Positions 1 through 8,094 of a DNA stretch of 64,000 nucleotides are shown here, one piece after another; within the stretch, counting starts at the first letter, position 1, and each line of letters starts with the position of its first letter. The DNA is from Phycisphaerales bacterium (GTDB lineage Bacteria; Planctomycetota; Phycisphaerae; Phycisphaerales; UBA1924), in the NCBI GenBank assembly GCA_029260495.1, contig JAJDDD010000009.1:124001-188000 (forward strand), written 5' to 3'. The position numbers were made by a program, and so were the translations under genes. The notes beneath the pieces are model-generated. The model was not told where the DNA came from. It worked only from the letters and a program-made list of their open reading frames with translations, and searched no databases.

Positions 1-1585
1 TGTTGAAACCCACCTTCAGATTGGGCAAGTTGTGTTCAGCGGTGAGCGACGCCTGGTATTCGGCCAGCCATTTGCCGGCGTCGCTGCGGAGCGCCCTCGC
101 TTCATCAAGCGCGCGATCAACGCCATCGCGAATAAGCCCGCCTTCGCGCAGGTGCGCCGGTGGATTCTCAACGCAAGTCTTGTTGATTATGTGCGCCAGC
201 TCTTCAGTGACTGCATGAAGAGACTGCAGTTGGCTCTGCTGATCGCTGAACGCCAGAGCGTTGGAGATGGCCTTCGCCAGTTCTCTATTTTGAGCGAGCG
301 AGCCTCCTAGCGCGACCAGATCGCGCGGCGCGGCCCGCCCGACGCCAATTCTCCCAGCAATCCGAGCGACATCCTGCACATGCGACAGAGCACTTTCAAG
401 ATGGCTGAGCGTGCGCGCATCTTGTGTGAGCGTCGCGGCGCATCCGTGTCGGGCTTCGATGCGGTCGAGCTGCGCGAGCGGGCGACAGAGCCAGTCGCGC
501 ACCAGCCGGCGACCCATCGGCGTCTTGCAGGCGCCGCGACCGGAGAACACACCAAGCAACGCGCCGTCAGCGTCGCTGGCGCGGATGGTGCGCTCGACTT
601 CCAGAGCGCGCAGCGTGGTGGCGTCGATCATGAGATGATGGCCTACGGGTTCGCGTCTGGGCGGCTGAAGGTGCGCCAGGGTGGGCTGGCGTCGGTCAGA
701 GTTTGCATCGCTCGCAGGCCGCTCCTGACCCGAGCCGTCGATGGTCACGCCGGGCGATTGCGTTTCAAGCAGGTATCGGAGCACCGCCCCGGCGGCGCTG
801 AGAGCTGGGTCATCCTCCGCCAGCCCGAAGCCGGCGAGCGAGCCGACGCGAAAATGCGCGTGTAGCGCCGCCGCGCCTTCTGCCAGGCGAAACTCCCATG
901 CGGGGCGCGGCGTGCCGGGAATTCGCGCTGCTTCAAGCAGGCGGGTCGCGCGGGCTGGCGTTTGACCGTCTGCGGATTCAGCGTGGATGATCTCCGTCAC
1001 ATTGCGCCGGATAAGTTCATCGGGCGCGGCGCGGGCTGAGGAGTCAATGATCGTGAACGCGCCGGTGGAGGCTTCGATCAACGCAATCGCGACTCTGCAT
1101 TCGGGTTCGTCGCCAGCGTCGAGGAAGCTGATCGCTGCGAGACAGTTTGAAGCGTCATCCGCCAGCAGTGATTCATCGACAAGTGTGCCAGGCGTGAGCA
1201 CGCGCGTGACCGCGCGCTCGACGACGCCCTTGGCATCCTTCGGATCTTGTATCTGATCGCAGACCGCCACACGAAAACCCTGGGCGATCAGTCGCCTGAT
1301 GTATCCCTCGGCGGCATGATGGGGAACGCCCGCCATGGGGACGCCTTCGGTGCGCTGCGTCAGCGTGACGCCGAGCGCTTTGTGCATCGCGATCGCGTCT
1401 TCGAAGAACATTTCGTAGAAGTCGCCCATGCGGAAAAAGAGCATGCAGTCCGGGTGTTGACGTTTGAAGCCGAAGTACTGGCGCATCGCCGGCGTGTCGC
1501 GAGGATCGCGTTTGGGTCGCCCAGCGGTGTCCGGGTCGCCAGAGGGCGACGCGGGCTTCGGGTTGGTCGTCTCTTTGACAGTCAC
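1..1585 (-). CDS. mutS: DNA mismatch repair protein MutS, 5' part (cut by window start)
   Basis: MutS recognises mispaired bases and starts strand-specific repair. About 528 residues are visible, read on the minus strand with no stop before base 1. The mismatch-binding domain has MGDFYEMFFED, which holds the Phe-x-Glu motif that stacks on the mismatch. Connector and lever regions follow. The ATPase and dimerisation C-terminus lie outside the window. I place the start at the GTG at 1585, giving MTVKETTNPKPASP ahead of the conserved MRQYFGFK; an ATG at the MRQYF position is an alternative. No clear Shine-Dalgarno sequence was seen. It lies downstream of tRNA-Ala on the same strand, with a terminator between them, so it probably has its own promoter. 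Family assignment is firm; the exact start is not. Confidence 0.93.
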   Translation of the reverse strand, partial: MTVKETTNPKPASPSGDPDTAGRPKRDPRDTPAMRQYFGFKRQHPDCMLFFRMGDFYEMFFEDAIAMHKALGVTLTQRTEGVPMAGVPHHAAEGYIRRLIAQGFRVAVCDQIQDPKDAKGVVERAVTRVLTPGTLVDESLLADDASNCLAAISFLDAGDEPECRVAIALIEASTGAFTIIDSSARAAPDELIRRNVTEIIHAESADGQTPARATRLLEAARIPGTPRPAWEFRLAEGAAALHAHFRVGSLAGFGLAEDDPALSAAGAVLRYLLETQSPGVTIDGSGQERPASDANSDRRQPTLAHLQPPRREPVGHHLMIDATTLRALEVERTIRASDADGALLGVFSGRGACKTPMGRRLVRDWLCRPLAQLDRIEARHGCAATLTQDARTLSHLESALSHVQDVARIAGRIGVGRAAPRDLVALGGSLAQNRELAKAISNALAFSDQQSQLQSLHAVTEELAHIINKTCVENPPAHLREGGLIRDGVDRALDEARALRSDAGKWLAEYQASLTAEHNLPNLKVGFN

Positions 1586-1665
1586 AGCGTGGAGGATAAA
1601 GGCAGCCGGGACGCACGGCGGCGTTCTGACAGGTTATTGGCGCAGAATGCTGGTTCGGCGCATGC

Positions 1666-1691
1666 AAAAGCCCGGCTGCGCGAGCCGGGCT
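1666..1691 (-). terminator. Rho-independent terminator after tRNA-Ala
   Basis: A perfect 9-bp inverted repeat (AGCCCGGCT / AGCCGGGCT, 5-base loop) is followed on the minus strand by a short T run. It sits 15 bases beyond the 3' end of the minus-strand tRNA-Ala and ends that transcript before mutS. Confidence 0.7.
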
Positions 1692-1706
1692 CAATGCGGG
1701 GCAAAG

Positions 1707-1779
1707 TGGAGCGGACCAGGATCGAACTGGCAACCTCCTCGATGCGACCGAGGCGCTCTCCCAGTTGAGCTACCGCCCC
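1707..1779 (-). tRNA. tRNA-Ala (anticodon CGC)
   Basis: The minus strand folds as a complete 73-base cloverleaf. The acceptor stem is GGGGCGG/CCGCTCC with one G-U pair. The D arm is AGCTC...GAGC. The anticodon stem is CCTCG/CGAGG with loop GTCGCAT, so the anticodon is CGC and reads GCG (Ala). The T arm is GCCAG/CTGGT with a TTCGATC loop. The 3' CCA is not encoded. Confidence 0.95.
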
Positions 1780-1798
1780 TGTTTTGTTCAAGCCGAAG

Positions 1799-1828
1799 AG
1801 TATACGCATCGGCTCCGAAGGCGCCGAA
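1799..1828 (-). promoter_or_regulatory. Possible promoter of tRNA-Ala
   Basis: On the minus strand a TATACT -10-like hexamer (1799-1804) lies 20 bases upstream of the tRNA 5' end. A weak -35-like TTCGGC lies about 18 bases further up. The spacing fits a sigma-70 promoter with a short leader. The -35 match is poor, so this is tentative. Confidence 0.4.
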
Positions 1829-1909
1829 CGCCCTGCAATCGGGCATTGGACAGCGCTTGGGGGAGTCTATCAATGTTTTTGCTGTTTGGTTGCAAATACG
1901 GACCCAGCG

Positions 1910-2917
1910 ATGAAGAATCGAAGCATGACGGCGCGACGCAGGATCAAGGTGAGGTGGGGTGCGATGGCGGCGCTCGCGCTAGCAGCATGGGTGCTGAGCC
2001 TGGCTGGATGCGAATCTTCGGAAGATGAGAGTCAGGAATCTCGCACGCCCGTGCGGATTGTCGCCTCGATTCCGCCGCTGGCGGGGCTCGCAGAGCAACT
2101 GGCGCCAGCGGGTGTTGAGGCGGCCTCGGTCATGCCAGCGGGGGCATCCCCTCATGTGTTTACGCCTTCGCCGAGTGATATCGCCGGGATTGCGCGGGCG
2201 GATATTGTGGTGACGGTCGGTCTTGGGCTTGAGCCCGGAATCGAACGGGCGGTGCGCGCCAGGCATCGAGCGGGCCAGGTTCAAGTTGTCTTTGCTGACG
2301 TTGTCGGCGTTGCGGGCGCTCAAGAGCCTGAGAACGATCATCACCATCATCATGGTGAGCACACCCACAACCATCAGGGTGTGGACCCGCATCTTTGGCT
2401 CGACCCTGCCTTGGTTCGGGCCCTCGCGCCCGCGCTACGCAGCGCTATTGAGTCTGTATATGAAGCGCGTGGGGAGCTTGATGATGACATCTTGGCCCAA
2501 CTCGCTGAGCGCGAGAAATCGACGCTTGATCTTATTGACGAAATCGACGCAGCATACAATGAGCAGCTGGCGCCTTTTGCGGGACGGGCGATCATCACAC
2601 ATCACGAATCGCTGGGAAGACTCGCAGCGAGGTATGGTCTTGAGATCGCCGCGGTGCTGCGCCCTGTCGAGGGCGCCGAACCCACGCCCGGCGCGATGAT
2701 GGACGTTGTCAAAGCGATTCAGGAGCGAGGCGTTCGGGTGATCTTTGTTGAGCCGCAGTTTGACGAATCGCAGGCGCAGCGAATTATCGACCTGACCGGC
2801 GTCGCAGTCGAACGGATCGATCCTATCGGCGCCACCGATTGGGCAGCCATGATGCGAAACAATCTCGACGCTCTCGTGCGCGGGCTCAGCCTGGGAGAGG
2901 GCGAAAACGAAGAATGA
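1910..2917 (+). CDS. znuA: Zinc ABC transporter substrate-binding lipoprotein (ZnuA family)
   Basis: A periplasmic metal-binding protein of the ZnuA/TroA cluster-9 family that passes Zn(II) to the ZnuBC importer. It has 335 residues from the ATG at 1910. A hydrophobic signal is followed by lipobox LAGC (Cys34), so it is a lipoprotein. The metal-site regions are present: ASPHVF (His82), a His-rich loop at about residues 144-155 (five His in a row, then HTHNH), DPHLWLDP (His161) and THHESLGR. The His-rich loop is typical of zinc rather than manganese members. ATG 1925 is an alternative start. Its stop overlaps the start of znuC by ATGA, so they are translationally coupled. No Zur box could be assigned with confidence. 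Confidence 0.93.
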   Translation: MKNRSMTARRRIKVRWGAMAALALAAWVLSLAGCESSEDESQESRTPVRIVASIPPLAGLAEQLAPAGVEAASVMPAGASPHVFTPSPSDIAGIARADIVVTVGLGLEPGIERAVRARHRAGQVQVVFADVVGVAGAQEPENDHHHHHGEHTHNHQGVDPHLWLDPALVRALAPALRSAIESVYEARGELDDDILAQLAEREKSTLDLIDEIDAAYNEQLAPFAGRAIITHHESLGRLAARYGLEIAAVLRPVEGAEPTPGAMMDVVKAIQERGVRVIFVEPQFDESQAQRIIDLTGVAVERIDPIGATDWAAMMRNNLDALVRGLSLGEGENEE

Positions 2918-3771
2918 ACGAGCCTGCCGCCATTGAGTTTGAGAATGTGACATTCGCTTATACCGGCGCGCGCACACAAGCACTTTCAAGTGTGTCTCTG
3001 CGTGTTGAAGCCGGGGAGCGTCTGGGCGTTCTGGGGCCGAACGGCGGGGGAAAATCAACGCTTCTCAAACTGGCGCTTGGAATTGAAGATGACTTTGCCG
3101 GCCAAATTCGCGTCTTTGGAAAGTCGCCGCGCCAAGCCCGACGGGCGGGGTTGATCGGCTATCTCCCTCAACGCTGTGAAGCGGAGCTTGACTTTCCGTT
3201 GACCGGCCTTCAGGCGACACTGCTCGGGGCTGAGGGGCGGCGGTTTGGGTTCGGCCCCACTCGGCGCGAGTCCATTAAGTGCGCGCACGACGCAATCAAA
3301 CTCGTCGGCGCCGAGACGTTTGCGGATCAACAGGTCGGCAAGCTCTCCGGCGGGCAGCTGCAGAGAATCTTTATCGCGCGGGCTCTGGCGGGTTCGCCCA
3401 GAATCCTCGCTCTCGATGAACCAACAGTGGGGATCGACATTGTTGGTCAGCAGGAGTTCGCCATGCTGCTCGAGCGCGTCCATCGCGAGCTTGGTGTCAC
3501 CATTTTGATTGTGACACATGATGTGCGCGCGATCGCAGCCGGGTGTGATCGGGTCGCGTGTCTGGCGTGCACGCTGCACTTCCATGATTCGCCGCAAGGT
3601 TTGACGCCGCAGGTCTTGGCGGAAGTGTTTCAGCATGATGTTTCGCCAATGTTCGGGGAGCTGCATGTAGATGCGCACGCTGCGGCTGGATGCGCGCACG
3701 ATCATGGGCACATCCACGATGGCGGGCGCGGAGAACATCCACCGCGGCGCGCGGAGGACGTCGATGGATGA
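2914..3771 (+). CDS. znuC: Zinc ABC transporter ATP-binding protein (ZnuC family)
   Basis: The ATPase of the zinc importer, 285 residues. Walker A is GPNGGGKST (residues 41-49), the signature is LSGGQLQR, and Walker B with D-loop is ILALDEPTVGID. The H-loop region is VTHDVRAI. The start is the ATG at 2914, overlapping the znuA stop. The C-terminus extends about 40 residues past the nucleotide-binding domain and is His-rich (HAAAGCAHDHGHIHDG), which is uncommon for a cytoplasmic ABC ATPase. The last 8 bases overlap znuB. Metal specificity is inferred from the ZnuA His loop and this His tail. Confidence 0.93.
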   Translation: MNEPAAIEFENVTFAYTGARTQALSSVSLRVEAGERLGVLGPNGGGKSTLLKLALGIEDDFAGQIRVFGKSPRQARRAGLIGYLPQRCEAELDFPLTGLQATLLGAEGRRFGFGPTRRESIKCAHDAIKLVGAETFADQQVGKLSGGQLQRIFIARALAGSPRILALDEPTVGIDIVGQQEFAMLLERVHRELGVTILIVTHDVRAIAAGCDRVACLACTLHFHDSPQGLTPQVLAEVFQHDVSPMFGELHVDAHAAAGCAHDHGHIHDGGRGEHPPRRAEDVDG

Positions 3772-4615
3772 ACTCCTGGAATATGTGAAACTCTTCGCTC
3801 CCGGGATTATCGCCGGGGTAGCTGTGGCATTGCAGTGTGCGATTCTTTCACCCTTTGTGGTGTTGAAAAAGCTGGCGTTTCTCGGTCAGGGCGTCAGCCA
3901 TGCTGCCTTCGGCGGGATCGGTCTGGCGTTGGCGCTTGGGCTCGGAGCGGGCGCGACATTCGGATTTGTCGCGGGGTTTTGTGTGCTGGCGGGCTTGCTC
4001 GTTGCGCAGCTGACCGATCGGCGTGGAGCTTCGAGCGACACGGTGATCGGCGTGGTGCTGGTGGGAGCGATGGCGCTGGGAGCGATCCTTATTGCGGAGC
4101 ATGGGCGCGCAGGCGGGAGCGCCGCGGTGAGCTGGGAGGCGATTCTTTTCGGCTCGCTGCTCACGGTCGGCGCGATGGACGCGTGGATCGCGTGGATTGT
4201 CGGCGCGGGGATTGCGCTCGCTGCCCTGTGGATGCGCCGGCCGGCGACGTTCTGGGCTTTTGATGAGAGCGCCGCGGAAGCGTTCGGCGTCTCGACGGGA
4301 TGGGTGGGCTCGATTGTCGTCGGTATGATCGCGGTGGCGATTGTTGTCGCGATGAAGCTTTCCGGCGTGGTGCTGGCGACGGCGCTGTTGGTGCTCCCCG
4401 GCGCGACGGCGCTTCGGTTTGCGCGCACGCTCGTCGGAGCAGTCTGGCTTTCGTGCGCCGTGTCGGTGATCGGAATGCTAAGCGGGCTGGCTGGTTCGTT
4501 TCTGCTTGATTGGCCGCCCGGGGCGTGCGTTGTCGCCGCGCTGATCGTGATATACGCAGCGGTGCGGGTGACGCCTGCGCGTCGATTGGCGGCGCCTCCG
4601 ATTGCAGAAGAGTGA
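3764..4615 (+). CDS. znuB: Zinc ABC transporter permease (ZnuB family)
   Basis: An inner-membrane permease of the ABC-3 family, 283 residues, with about eight hydrophobic segments. The start is the ATG at 3764, preceded by GGAGG (3752-3756) and overlapping the znuC stop. The N-terminus (PGIIAGVAVALQCAILSPFV) and LAFLGQGVSHAAFGG match the family pattern. Gene order substrate protein-ATPase-permease with overlaps makes a complete three-component importer. Confidence 0.93.
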   Translation: MDELLEYVKLFAPGIIAGVAVALQCAILSPFVVLKKLAFLGQGVSHAAFGGIGLALALGLGAGATFGFVAGFCVLAGLLVAQLTDRRGASSDTVIGVVLVGAMALGAILIAEHGRAGGSAAVSWEAILFGSLLTVGAMDAWIAWIVGAGIALAALWMRRPATFWAFDESAAEAFGVSTGWVGSIVVGMIAVAIVVAMKLSGVVLATALLVLPGATALRFARTLVGAVWLSCAVSVIGMLSGLAGSFLLDWPPGACVVAALIVIYAAVRVTPARRLAAPPIAEE

Positions 4616-4703
4616 GCGCGAGCGCCTATGCTCGTATTCAATGGCGGCATGCGTGCGCCGTATGCGCACGGAAGGCACGTATTCACGAAGGGATAGAGAA
4701 TCA

Positions 4704-4889
4704 ATGAAGGTTGAGACCATTCTGGCGGAGTTGAACCGGATGCGGCAGGATGTCGACGAGGATCCGAGTGATATCGAATGGCTCGCGACGCATCATGCGT
4801 TCTGTTTCATCAGCTACAAGATGGGGGAGTTTCAGGCGTATCTGGATGAACAGGCGGAGCGCGGGGCGTTTGCGGAGTTTGAGGCGTAA
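4704..4889 (+). CDS. Conserved-looking 61-residue protein of unknown function
   Basis: A small soluble protein (MKVETILAELNRMRQ...) with acidic, amphipathic helical character; no signal or membrane segment. The start is the ATG at 4704, with purine-rich AAGGGATAGAGA just upstream. Longer in-frame starts run back into the end of znuB and are unlikely. It lies 88 bases after znuB on the same strand and may be read from the znu transcript. Its His-His and Cys in THHAFCF could bind metal, but this is speculation. I do not recognise the family. Confidence 0.6.
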   Translation: MKVETILAELNRMRQDVDEDPSDIEWLATHHAFCFISYKMGEFQAYLDEQAERGAFAEFEA

Positions 4890-5146
4890 GAACAGCAATC
4901 GCCCGGAGATGCCTGCGCGGAGGATCAGGATGCGGTCAGATATTGAAGGATTTGCAGGTGGGCGGAGAAAAACACAGCGCTGAGGGCATTTTTCGTTGCC
5001 TCGGGCGAGTTTGGACGATAAGAATTGAAGTGAGAATCTCGCGGTTGGCGGCCTGTCCTTCCGGCTTCTGGAAAACCCAGCGAGTTGGAGACTGGCGGAT
5101 CGCGACGACCGCGCTGGGCGTGTAGACGCTTGGCGCGGGCGATGAG

Positions 5147-5367
5147 CCCCGTGTGACGACGCGGGGGGAAGGCGCCCGGCGGCGACGAGTCAGTCGCGAC
5201 GGCTGGGGAGGTTTCTTCCTGAAGGAGGTGATTCATTGACCAATTGTGACTGTATGAGAGGGCTGCACGCTTAGCGTCAGCTCGACGGAGCTGCCGTCGA
5301 TGCAGCCCTGTTTCAAGAAATGACATGTTTGTCAAACGCCCGGTGGTGTATGCCATCGGGCGTTTTT
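5147..5367 (+). ncRNA. Candidate structured RNA or leader before polX
   Basis: A 556-base stretch without a convincing protein (4890-5445) holds several strong hairpins on the plus strand. They are CCCCGTG/CGCGGGG (5147-5166); an outer stem GGGCTGCA (5260-5267)/TGCAGCCC (5301-5308) enclosing two mutually exclusive inner hairpins, CAGCTC/GAGCTG (5278-5293) and CGACGG/CCGTCG (5283-5299); and a 13-bp terminator hairpin. A very strong ribosome-binding sequence AAGGAGGTGAT (5222-5232) precedes a 12-codon reading frame (TTG 5236 to TAG 5272). This could be a small RNA, or an attenuated leader of polX. I found no match to tmRNA, RNase P, SRP RNA or 16S. The rest of the gap shows nothing I can name. 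Confidence 0.4.
5334..5367 (+). terminator. Strong Rho-independent terminator upstream of polX
   Basis: A 13-bp stem (AAACGCCCGGTGG, 5334-5346, with CCATCGGGCGTTT, 5353-5365, one G-U pair) with a 6-base loop is followed by TTTTT. It points in the plus direction, 444 bases past the nearest plus-strand gene and 78 bases before polX. It therefore ends either a separate RNA or a leader. Confidence 0.75.
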
Positions 5368-5445
5368 CAATGAACATTCCGGCTGCGATGTGCCGCTCAT
5401 AATGAGCTGTCGCGCTCCGCCAGGCTTACGCGGTACTATCCGTCC

Positions 5446-7215
5446 ATGTCCTTGAACCGCGAACTGGCTGACTGCTTTGAGCAAATCGCTGACCTTCTTG
5501 AGCTGACCGAGGCGAACTCATTTCGCGTGAGCGCCCACCGCCGGGCGGCCCGAGTCATCGCGGATTCGACTGAAGATTTCGCTGCCCTGGCTGAAGACAA
5601 GAAGAGCCTGATGGCGATCGAGGGCATTGGCCAAAAGGTCGCTGACAAGATTGTCGAATACGTCCACACCGAAAAAATCGCAGAGCGCGAGACACTTCTC
5701 GAAGAAGTCCCCTCCGGCCTGCTGGATGTTCTCAAGATTCCCGGCGTCGGGCCGAAGACTGTTCGACTGCTGTGGCAGGATCGCGGCGTGACATGCCTTG
5801 CGGATCTCGAACAGGCGATCGAGGATGACACCATCACGGATCTGCCGCGCATGGGCGCGAAAACCGTTGAGAATATGAGAAAAGCAATCCGGTTCGCCTC
5901 CAAGGAGACAGAGCGCATTCCGCTTGGAGTCGCTGCGTCGATTGCCGATGTGCTTGTCGAACGCTTTGAGAAAATGAAAGCTGTCAAGCGCGTTGTTTGT
6001 GCGGGATCACTGCGCCGGGGGAAGGAAACGATTGGTGATCTCGATCTTCTCATCGCGACGAAGGCGCCTGATGAAGTATCCGAGACGTTTCGCACAATGC
6101 CCGAGGTCGAGGAAGTGCTGGCTGCCGGCGCGACGAAATCCAGCGTTCGGTTGCTTGCTGATGTCGATGGCAGAAAGAGGCGGATGCAGGTTGACCTTCG
6201 CGTGATCGAGGAGGCGAGCTTTGGCGCCGCCCTCATGTATTTCACAGGCTCAAAGCAGCACAATGTGCGACTGCGCGAGCGGGCACAGAAGCAAAAACTC
6301 ACGCTCAACGAGTACGGCCTTTTTCCTGAAGATGGAGAAGGCGCTGCTCCGCAAAAGCGAGGCGTCAAGCCCGTCGCAGCCAAGAGCGAGGAGGAGATTT
6401 ACGCGGCGCTTGAGCTGCCCTACATCGCCCCGGAGCTGCGCGAAGATCGCGGGGAGTTTGATCTATCCGCTGCGCCCAGGCTCGTCGAGGTTCAGCACAT
6501 CAAGTCAGAGCTCCACGCGCACACGACCGCTTCGGATGGCCGGTTGTCCATCGAAGAACTGGCGCGGGAGGCGAAAGCTCGTGGCTTTCACACCATCGCT
6601 GTCACCGATCATTCCAAGAGTCAGACCATCGCCGGGGGTCTGAGCCCCGAAGCGCTTCGCAAACACATCGCTGCGATCCGCCGGGCCAATGAAACCGTCG
6701 AAGGCATCGCCATCCTCGCGGGAAGCGAAGTGGACATCCTCCCCGACGGCTCCCTTGACTACGACGATGATCTTCTGGCTGAGCTCGATGTTGTTGTCGC
6801 GTCGCCGCACTGGTCGCTTAAGCAGGATGCAGCCAAAGCGACTCCCCGATTGATTCGCGCGATCGAGCATCCGCTGGTGAATGTGATTGGGCATCCCACG
6901 GGCCGGCTAATTAATAGGCGAGAGGGTCTGACGCCGGACATCCGCGAAGTCATCGCAGCCGCCAAAGAACACGACACGGCGCTGGAGATTAACGCCCACT
7001 GGATGCGCCTTGATCTTCGAGACATCCACGTCCGCGCTGCGGTCGAAGCAGGGGCCTTCATTGCGATCGACTGCGATGTTCACTCTGCGAGCGACTTCGA
7101 GAACATCCGCTTCGGCGTCGCCACCGCTCGACGCGGCTGGCTTCCGAAAGACAGGTGCGTCAACACCTGGACAGCGGCCAAGCTGGCAAAGTGGCTTAAG
7201 AAAAATAGATCATGA
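5446..7215 (+). CDS. polX: DNA polymerase X family protein with C-terminal PHP domain (PolX)
   Basis: A bacterial family X polymerase for gap filling and repair, 589 residues. The N-terminal 8-kDa-like domain has helix-hairpin-helix elements (EGIGQKVADKI and PGVGPKTVRLL). The polymerase core has GSLRRGKETIGDLDLL with the two catalytic Asp, and a third in MQVDLRVI, followed by FTGSKQHNVRLR. The PHP domain begins near residue 350 with ELHAHTTASDG and continues with VTDHSKS, the metal-dependent 3'-5' exonuclease/phosphoesterase signature. Length fits bacterial PolX (about 570-590). No obvious Shine-Dalgarno is seen at the ATG at 5446; a TAATGA -10-like element lies about 50 bases upstream. Confidence 0.96.
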   Translation: MSLNRELADCFEQIADLLELTEANSFRVSAHRRAARVIADSTEDFAALAEDKKSLMAIEGIGQKVADKIVEYVHTEKIAERETLLEEVPSGLLDVLKIPGVGPKTVRLLWQDRGVTCLADLEQAIEDDTITDLPRMGAKTVENMRKAIRFASKETERIPLGVAASIADVLVERFEKMKAVKRVVCAGSLRRGKETIGDLDLLIATKAPDEVSETFRTMPEVEEVLAAGATKSSVRLLADVDGRKRRMQVDLRVIEEASFGAALMYFTGSKQHNVRLRERAQKQKLTLNEYGLFPEDGEGAAPQKRGVKPVAAKSEEEIYAALELPYIAPELREDRGEFDLSAAPRLVEVQHIKSELHAHTTASDGRLSIEELAREAKARGFHTIAVTDHSKSQTIAGGLSPEALRKHIAAIRRANETVEGIAILAGSEVDILPDGSLDYDDDLLAELDVVVASPHWSLKQDAAKATPRLIRAIEHPLVNVIGHPTGRLINRREGLTPDIREVIAAAKEHDTALEINAHWMRLDLRDIHVRAAVEAGAFIAIDCDVHSASDFENIRFGVATARRGWLPKDRCVNTWTAAKLAKWLKKNRS

Positions 7216-7318
7216 ACCGGATGAGCTTTACGCTAATTTCGAGGTGCAACTACTTGAATCGCGCAGTTGAGATTCAATCTCGACCCTATCGGGCTGCGAC
7301 GTTCCTACAATCCGTCTC

Positions 7319-7807
7319 ATGGATCTGAAGCCCATCGCCACGCGCGCATCTTCGCCGCTGCCGGACGATATTGAAATCACCGAGCCGTTGTGCGCTGTCT
7401 TTCGCATGCGCCTCAAGGAAGCCGGGCAGAAGTACACGCCTGAGCGGGCCCAGATTCTCGACACCATCCTGAAGATGGATGACGTCTTCGAGGCGGAGCA
7501 GCTTCTGGAAAAACTCCGTGATTCCAACTTCCGCGTCAGCAAAGCGACCGTCTACCGCACGCTCAAACTCATGCAGGAGGCCGGCATTATTCAGCAGGTG
7601 CTCGTCGATTCCGATCAGGCGAGCTACCAGCTCACCTACGGCCGCCGGGCCAAGGACCTGCTCATCCGCGTCGACACGCACGAGATCATTCCTGTCGAGG
7701 CGCCCGAACTGCGCTCGATCGTCCAGCGGATTTGCGATCAACACGGGCTCACGCCGGAAGGGCATCGCCTGCAAATCTTCGCGCGCAAGAACATCGACAG
7801 CGGGTAA
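7319..7807 (+). CDS. Fur-family transcriptional regulator lacking canonical metal ligands
   Basis: A 162-residue protein with the Fur winged-helix fold: LKEAGQKYTPERAQIL, then VSKATVYRTLKLMQEAGII, the recognition-helix segment of the family. The dimerisation half aligns (SYQLTYGRR..., then RSIVQRICDQHGLTPEGHRL). Where Fur/Zur/PerR have the HHDHLICxxCG stretch, this protein has RRAKDLLIRVDTHE, so the His cluster and CxxC are missing. The first-site His near the HTH is also replaced. Known Fur proteins bind DNA with Fe, Zn or Mn, so this one may respond differently or be metal-independent. It is transcribed alone after polX. Zinc genes lie nearby but regulation of them is unproven. Confidence 0.85.
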   Translation: MDLKPIATRASSPLPDDIEITEPLCAVFRMRLKEAGQKYTPERAQILDTILKMDDVFEAEQLLEKLRDSNFRVSKATVYRTLKLMQEAGIIQQVLVDSDQASYQLTYGRRAKDLLIRVDTHEIIPVEAPELRSIVQRICDQHGLTPEGHRLQIFARKNIDSG

Positions 7808-7875
7808 GCCGGGAGAGTTTTTGAGATTGTGCGGGCCACACCTCTACTGGAGGCGCAGTGGGAGGGCAGCCTGTC

Positions 7876-8094
7876 TCATCCGCCGCGCGGCAGGATGTAC
7901 AAACTCGCAACACACCCGATCGCGATCAGCCACATCCACAGGACGGAGCTGACGAACATCGGAAAGGTCATCAGCGCCAGGCCGACGCCGAGGCTGGGGA
8001 GCTTTTCCATCTTCTTGCCATAGAGAAAGAGCGCCAGGCCGATCATTGATATTAACATGCCTGATAAGAGCGGGCCCGGGTCCATGAAGTCCAT
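7876..8094 (-). CDS. Small two-helix membrane protein
   Basis: A 72-residue protein with at least two transmembrane helices (GMLISMIGLALFLYG and a long hydrophobic C-terminal half). The start is the ATG at 8094 with GGAAGGA about 8 bases upstream; a longer in-frame version to 8220 lacks such a site. The pattern of GLALFLYGKK, a short basic loop, then GLALMTFPMFVSS resembles a widespread small family often labelled amino acid transport protein, whose function is unproven. It is convergent with the Fur gene. Confidence 0.65.
   Translation of the reverse strand: MDFMDPGPLLSGMLISMIGLALFLYGKKMEKLPSLGVGLALMTFPMFVSSVLWMWLIAIGCVASLYILPRGG

Noticed and set aside
5222-5232. Possible 16S rRNA 3' end (the minus strand reads ATCACCTCCTT)
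   Set aside because: The surrounding bases do not match the conserved 16S 3' region; the match is explained by a strong ribosome-binding sequence on the plus strand.
4925-5377. A 150-codon minus-strand reading frame in the gap before polX
   Set aside because: It crosses the strong plus-strand terminator and hairpins, has no ribosome-binding site, and its composition is not protein-like.
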